64,000 bases of DNA from Globodera rostochiensis (Eukaryota; Nematoda; Chromadorea; Rhabditida; Heteroderidae), in the NCBI GenBank assembly GCA_018350325.1, contig JAEVLN010000002.1, forward strand, positions 5,501,456 through 5,565,455. The letters run 5' to 3'. Position numbers and translations under genes: made by a program. Of this stretch, positions 57,990 to 64,000 are shown in pieces (positions within the stretch are counted from its first letter, which is position 1; every line of letters begins with the position of its first letter). The notes beneath the pieces are model-generated. The model did no database searches, had not been told where the DNA came from, and worked only from the letters and a program-made list of their open reading frames with translations.

Positions 57990-59630
57990 TACTAAAGAAG
58001 TGAAGAAGGGCAGACGAAAGATTTCAAAGAAACAGTGTGGCAAGTGAAGAGACTTTTGCCGGAGAAAGAGTGCCAAAAGGGGAAAAAGGGAAAATCAAGA
58101 GGGAAAAGTGCCACAAGATGAAAATGCCAAAAGGAAAAAGTGCCAAAAGGTGAAATGCCACGGGGGAAAAGCCAAAAGCGGGGAAAAGTGCCAATCGAGA
58201 AAGTGCTAGAGAAAATGCCAAGAGGAATAGTGCCAAGAGGAAAAAGTGCCAAGAGGCAACAGTGCCAAAAGGGAAAAATGCCATAAGATGAAGATGCCTA
58301 AAGGATAAGTGCCAAAAGGGAAAATCAAGAGGGAAAAATGCCACAAGATGAAGATGCCTAAAGGATAAAGTGCCAAAAGGCGCGGGGGAAAAGTAAGAAA
58401 ATGCCAAGAAGAATAGTGCCAAGAGGAAAAAGTGCCAAGAGGAAAAAGTGCCAAGCGGCAAAAGTGCCAAAAGGCAAAATGCCAAAAGGGAAAAGTACCC
58501 AAAGGGGAAACGGTAAAAAGGAAGAAAATAAAATGCCAAGAGGCAACAGTGCCAAAAGGGAAAATCAAGAGGGGAAAATGCCATAAGATGAAGATGCCTA
58601 AAGGATAAAGTGGCAAAAGGCGCGGGGGAAAAGAGTGAAAATGCCAAGAAGAATAGTGCCAAGAGGAAAAAGTGCCAAGCGGCAAAAGTGCCAAGCGGCA
58701 AAAGTGCCAAAAGGCATAATGCCAAAAGGGAAAAGTGCCCAAAGGGGAAAAGGTAAAAAGGGAGAAAATGCCAAGAGGCAACAGTGCCAAAAGGGAAAAT
58801 CAGGAGGGGAAAATGCCACAAGATGAAGATGCCTAAAGGATAAAGTGCCAAAAGGCGCGGGGGAAAAGAGAGAAAATGCCAAGAAGAATAGTGCAAAGAG
58901 AAAAAAGTGGCAAGCGGCAAAAGTGCCAAAAGGCATAATGCCAAAAGGGAAAAGTGCCCAAAGGGGAAAAGGTAAAAGGGAGAAAATGCCAAGAGGCAAC
59001 AGTGCAAAAAGGGAAAATCAAGAGGGGAAAATGCCATAAGATGAAGATGCCTAAAGGATAAAGTGCCAAAAGGCGCGGGGGAAAAGAGAGAAAATGCCAA
59101 GAAGAATAGTGCAAAGAGAAAAAAGTGGCAAGCGGCAAAAGTGCCAAAAGGCATAATGCCAAAAGGGAAAAGTGCCCAAAGGGGAAAAGGTAAAAAGGGA
59201 GAAAATGCCAAGAGGAATAGTGCCAAGAGGAAAAACTGCCAAAAGGTGAAATGCCACGGGGGAAAAGCCAAAAGCCGAGAAAATGCCAAAGGGGGGAAAG
59301 TGCCAAAAGCAGAAAAGTGAGATGGGGGAATGTGCCAAACGTGGGTAAAGCCAAAAGTTGGAAAATGTCAAAAGGTTAAAACGCCAAGAGGAAAAAGTGC
59401 CAAAAGGCAAAATGCCAAAAGGGAAAAGTGCCAAAAGGTGAAATGCCACGGGGGAAAAGCCAAAAGCCGAGAAAATGCCAAAGGGGGAAAGTGCCAAAAG
59501 CGGAAGTGAGATGGGGGAATGTGCCAAAAGTGGGTAAAGCCAAAAGTTGGAAAATGTCAAAAGGTTAAAACGCCAAGAGGAAAAGTGCCAAAAGCGGAAA
59601 AATGTCAAAAGAAGAAAATTCCAATGATAA
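57990..59630. repeat. GTGCCAAAAGG minisatellite with higher-order repeats
   Basis: Basic unit of 13-17 bases, AAGTGCCAAAAGGG and variants. A longer unit marked by GATGAAGATGCCTAAAGGAT starts at 58288, 58348, 58588, 58822 and 59040, so the main higher-order period is 218-240 bases. A second higher-order unit (GAAATGCCACGGGGGAAAAG) starts at 59247 and 59439. The minus strand is open in all three frames over long distances (up to 421 codons), reading repeats like FPLGTFSSWHF. I take this as a consequence of the repeat lacking stops on that strand. Confidence 0.9.
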
Positions 59631-59676
59631 AAAGCTTTGAAGTATTTCAATCAAAGTTCATAACATATCCGTACTT

Positions 59677-59716
59677 CTAGCGGTTGGTGCGCCGTTAGGC
59701 GCACCTAAACCGCTAG
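59677..59716 (+). repeat. 40-base hairpin ending in CTAG
   Basis: GGTGCGCC, loop GTTA, GGCGCACC, with outer arms CTAGCGGTT and (TA)AACCGCTAG that also pair. On the plus strand the inner hairpin is followed by seven bases, CTAG and a T, like a Helitron 3' end. The core resembles the hairpins at 6897, 7095 and 8401. Confidence 0.7.
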
Positions 59717-59719
59717 TTT

Positions 59720-61674
59720 ATACATAAAGTTAAATTAAAAATATCCTGTTTCGCACTTTTTTCACAACTTAAGAAAAAAGAAATAAAATTCGAATTTTTT
59801 TGCCTAAAATAGCAAAGCCATCTGGCAAACTAAAAAAGAAACCAGCAATAATCTTAACAAAAACATGTATTATTGGTCAAAAATTCTTCCAGTGGGACAT
59901 AAAAAATTTAATTAGCACTGCCGCGACCCGCACCGCTCATGAAGCATAAAATGGCCGCGTAAGCTTAAATGGGGCAATGTTATTAATAAAAAATTATATG
60001 TGAAGAATTTTTTTTGCTAACTCAATTTTTGCGCACATTTTGAAAACAAATCATAATTAGGGCTGGGATTTATATTGACTAAAAAACGTGAAATATTGCC
60101 TTAAAATAACCATAAACCCATAAGTGGCAAAATATTGATAAAAAACTTGCAAAAACTGACCAAATCAGTCAAATTCGTGAAAACCTTCAAAATTCGTCTC
60201 CTTTATTAAATTGCCTCTTATAATTGTAAATAGAATTATTTTTTACATATTTTGGAAAAATTTATTAAAATATCGAAAATAAAAAAAATTCTAGAAAATA
60301 ACGATCTTTAGGGATGCATTTTTGGTCCAAGAAAAACCCATTTTTATGGATGCATTTTTGGTTTGAAAAAATGACGAATTTTTTTATCTCAAAAACGCCA
60401 ATGAGGATGATAAATGTTTAATGTTTAATATGATAAATAAAGCAAATTTAAGGGCAAAATTTTGTACAAGAAAATTGATAAATGTGAAAATAAAGCGTTT
60501 TTGGCCGCTTTGGTGAATTTTATTAAAATTAATTTGATTCCAAACTTGAAATAAATTAATATAAATCCAGCACACAAGAAAAGTGATCTTTTTTGCGATT
60601 ATGATTGTAAAAGAATTTATTGATAAAATAAAAATTTAAATAAAACATTAAAATATGTTCAAAAAAACAAGTTAATAAAAATATGAATTGCGCAAAAATA
60701 TGAGTGCAAATTTATATGTATTAATTTTTGTAATCCTTTTTTTAACTGATAAGAAAGGTGTTGTGATTGATCCCGCCGCTGCCGATCACCACCGGGGCGC
60801 TGGCCCCAACATTGTGATTTTATTTATTTAATTACGCTTAATTTTAACTACATTAAACCCACCCAGAAACCAAGCGCCTTTCAGCTAAAATATTATAAAG
60901 TAATTATTATTTTAATGAAAAGCTTCATCTTTTTATATGTAGTGTTAAAATGTTAAAACAGCCATTCACATAGAACCTGAAGTTTGAAATCTCTCGGGTT
61001 AGCGAGATTGATAACAAAATAACCATAAAACCTTTTATATACCTGAAAAAGTGGCGAAAGAAAAGTTTATAAAAAACAATGAAAATGAGAAACAGTCGAC
61101 ACCTACAATGTTATAAAAACTATTAATTTTATATTTTTGAATAAGCCAAATAAACGACTAATTTCAATTTCAATTTTGAAAAATTTTATGAGCTTGAAAA
61201 AGTTGCTTTTGAATCTTTGCAAAATATACAAACAAAATTAACATTTAAAAACAAAGGCTACATGCAATGATGCCAGTGTAATTTTATTTATTTAATGCGA
61301 CATATGATGAGAACCCTACAAATGATATATTAAAACGCTAAAGGTATATCAAAACTATTTGTCTCCGAGGCGTTTTGAAAATTATACTCTGATGAAGAAA
61401 AATAAAAAGAAAAACTATATAAATTTCTTTTTCAATAATAAGCTTGAAACCTTCTGGCTTTTATCAAAAGTAGGTATATGCCTGTAAAAATCAATAACCG
61501 ATAACAAGATTAACGGGAACTTCTTAAAACGTTTATTTAGATGCTAAATGCAAAATATAGTTTTTATATATTTATGTAATTTTTTATGTCTTTAATGGAA
61601 GAGTTCTGCAAACTTTAATGGGCGGATTCAAAAGTTCTTATAATTTTCTTTTCGATAATTACTAGGGTAGTGCA
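59720..61674. other. A-rich spacer with repeat ends
   Basis: TAGGGCTGGGATTTATAT at 60058 matches 27397. GGATGCATTTTTGG occurs twice (about 60310 and 60347). A short GC-balanced patch at 60770-60810 (GATCACCACCGGGGCG) shows nothing else. No gene supported. Confidence 0.4.
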
Positions 61675-61810
61675 ACAGGGATGGGCAAAATTTTGGATCA
61701 GAAAGGCCGTTTCCGATTTCGGAAAAAAGCACAGCCATTTAAAATCTGATAAAATCCATCCACATGTAAAGCCTTTTGAATAAAATTTCGGATTTCACAT
61801 CCCTAACTGT
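61675..61810. mobile_element. Small inverted-repeat element
   Basis: The left end ACAGGGATGGGCAAAATTTT and the reverse complement of the right end ACAGTTAGGGATGTGAAATC agree in GGATG and the following A/T pattern. Inner palindrome CCGATTTCGG. No ORF. Short non-autonomous element or old palindrome. Confidence 0.4.
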
Positions 61811-61819
61811 GTTAAGGTT

Positions 61820-64000
61820 TTTTCCCCGACTTTCTCTGAACATTTACGGTGGTGTAAACATTGTTAAAAAATGATGACAATTCGCAAGTTTTCATAATTG
61901 TTGTACGAATTCTCTGAATATTTAAAAATTTATAGCTTTGTTCCAAGTTGAGTGACCTTAATTGCTTTAATGTCATAAAAAGCAGAAAAATTTAACAAGA
62001 TTTGAACGAATGTTTTTAAATAATGATAGATGTATAAATTTTATTTAAATTAAGAATAATTTATTTCATTTATGGGTGGTATATTCCTCGAAGTTCCCTC
62101 ATGCAATCTTTTAAAAATTCTTACATTATTTGTCATCGTGCCTCTAGCCGCTGTCAGATTGGACAGAGGCGGACAATTATTGCCTGTGTTATGACAATTT
62201 GCTTTACGATTACCAGTGATTAAATTTCTGTACTATTTACCTATTTTAAATTGATTGGAAGCAGCAGCCGTACTTATCGTCTTATAAATGGACAAAATTT
62301 TATATTAACTATTGCTACTAAATTAGTTTTGAATTAATTTAGAATTTTCGGTTGTGTTATAAGTATAAATTATAGTTAGCTAGGAACTCATTTTATTAGT
62401 GACAATTTATATTTTATCAGCTCTTGACTTATTTGTTTATATGTAGAAATTCATTTAAGTCGTCGTGAGCGTCGTTCACACCCTTACGTTTGTGCATGAT
62501 TCCCCACTTCGCCTTTTCATCGTTGAAGCGGTCTTATTATATTTAATTTATAATCTTATATTTTTACACAGCCATTATTTTTTATTTTGCAAATTTACTT
62601 TTTAATTAATATTGTTTAGAATTTAATTATATAATGTAACTTTTTTTATCTTTAACGAACCGGCGTCAAATTGTTTAAAATTTTTGTATCTAATAACAAT
62701 TGATTTCTGTAAATATTAATCTAAGTAATTTGAAATCTTGGTATTCGACAATCATTATTTGAAAAAATATTGATTTTTATTTCGTACAATCTTCACATGT
62801 TAAGTTAGATTTTCTTTTGTTTATAGTTTTGTGTCCCAATTCAAATTGTACGTTGGGCAACATAAATTCACATATTATCAAAAAAAACTCGGCATTAGCC
62901 GTGTTGCTCGGCTAATCTGGCATTTTGGTATGAATACGGTAAAGAAAATTATAAAATTCATTGTTGGAATACCATTTTAAATGCCGCTCTCACTGCTGTC
63001 TTGTTTTGCCAAAAGCTGTTAACAATACTTTTGCTTCTCTACAAGATTTAAAATTTCAGAAAGTATTTTAATACGCTTTTAAGTCACTAAACATAATCTT
63101 CTGCTGCTTATTCATACCTGCAAACACCGGCGAATTCATGCTACAGCTAGTGTTTTTTTGTTTTTGTTTTCTTATACTGTTTATTGCATGTATCATTCAT
63201 AATTTGTAACATAATTTAAACGATTGATTTATTTGTGTGTTTGTTATGTTATTTATTGTTTAAAAATTCTCTCACTTATATTTTTCGTTTTGACATTTTT
63301 TAATAACAGTTGAAGTGTTCGGTTCCAACCAAAGAACAATGGTCGGTCGACCTCTCGTGTCGGGTTGAAAATGCAATACCGGCGTATTCTTTTGTTTAAA
63401 ATATTAAACATTGATTGTTGTAAAATCTTTGGTTTCGCATAATTGATTTTTTAATCTTTTAAAAAGCTTATAAAATTATAATTATATATTTTCTAGAACG
63501 TATATCAAATTCTTTCATTTACATCCAATAAAATTAATTATTTAGTTAACATTTTTTTTAGTCTTTCAAAAGCTTATTTTTAAATAATTAAATAGTTTTA
63601 ACTATTTCTTAATGTGTATCCAAGCTTTGTGGCTTAGATCATTATTATTTCAACCGCAATTTAGTCGCCTGTTTTACTATCATTAGTCATTAAAAGTTTT
63701 AATTAATATACCTTTAACAAATTCTTAGTTGATAACAATTTTATGTTTACTATTCGCATAGTCAGGTAAAAAAATATTCGTGCCTCAAACCTGTCAATTA
63801 ATTTTTTTTGTTTTTATCTCGGAATTTTTCGTTCTTCGCCCTTTACCCATCTCGTTATGTGAAAGATTTTATGCATGTTGGTTGGAAATTTATTTGATAT
63901 GCGAATCGTTATAAAAACATATAAATGTGTTAGTGTAATGTATCAATTTAGACAAGCAATAAAATTAATTGTAAAGCAAATTCTTTTTTTATTTTATAGT
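61820..64000. other. T-rich spacer
   Basis: The plus strand flips from A-rich to T-rich at about 61.85 kb. No gene, repeat or RNA recognised to the end of the window. Confidence 0.45.

Larger units (their letters stand above)
57880..59716 (+). mobile_element. Possible non-autonomous rolling-circle element with minisatellite core
   Basis: From left to right: TATATAAAAAGAAGACGT, a (GTTT)5 microsatellite (57894-57913), ACGTGGTTGGGGATTTGAA, a 1.6-kb minisatellite, then a strong hairpin and CTAG followed by T (59677-59717). Non-autonomous Helitron relatives often carry internal tandem repeats and a 3' hairpin. The 5' boundary is a guess, and the link between the minisatellite and the hairpin is only adjacency. 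Confidence 0.35.

Noticed and set aside
58024..59289. 421-codon minus-strand ORF as a real protein
   Set aside because: It lies wholly in a minisatellite that lacks stops in all three minus frames; several overlapping ORFs of similar composition exist there.

Overview
The window is about three-quarters A+T and looks like gene-poor, transposon-rich nuclear DNA of an animal, perhaps a nematode. The evidence is very short introns (45-63 nt in the one gene whose splicing can be read), a Helitron, many small inverted-repeat elements and minisatellites, and no operons or Shine-Dalgarno sites. No rRNA, tRNA or CRISPR array was seen. The species assignment is inference.

Layout. 1.4-3.3 kb: a foldback-like element whose ends are inverted arrays of a GACATTTGC motif. 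It encloses a minus-strand multi-exon gene that resembles the large subunit of replication protein A. 3.3-12 kb: A-rich plus strand with scattered short coding-like islands, a candidate signal-peptide exon and a duplicated half zinc finger. 12.3-16 kb: T-rich plus strand whose coding-like islands lie on the minus strand, including a small coiled-coil ORF with a TATA-like box. 17.6-21.2 kb: a Helitron on the minus strand, with Rep/helicase ORF (two in-frame stops, 5' part missing), a terminal hairpin and a CTAA end. 25-28 kb: palindromic hexamer repeats, a cluster of plus-strand open frames and a 157-bp foldback element. 28.7-31.8 kb and 35-39.6 kb: A-rich plus strand with plus-strand open frames. 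31.9-35 kb: T-rich with minus-strand ORFs. 39-44 kb: two more foldback-like elements. 44-55 kb: mostly T-rich spacer with small tandem repeats and a 196-bp module present twice. 55-57 kb: a patchwork of low-copy repeats. 57.9-59.7 kb: a 1.6-kb GTGCCAAAAGG minisatellite ending at a strong hairpin and CTAG, possibly a non-autonomous rolling-circle element. 60-64 kb: AT-rich spacer with small repeats.

Two themes run through the window. (1) Several mobile-looking elements share one architecture, terminal inverted repeats built from short direct repeats, with a different repeat unit at each locus. (2) The plus strand alternates between A-rich and T-rich blocks of 2-15 kb, and nearly all coding-like islands lie on the locally A-rich strand, so the blocks may mark transcription units made of tiny exons in long introns. 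Apart from the Helitron and the RPA-like gene, no protein could be assigned a family, and most islands are offered at low confidence.
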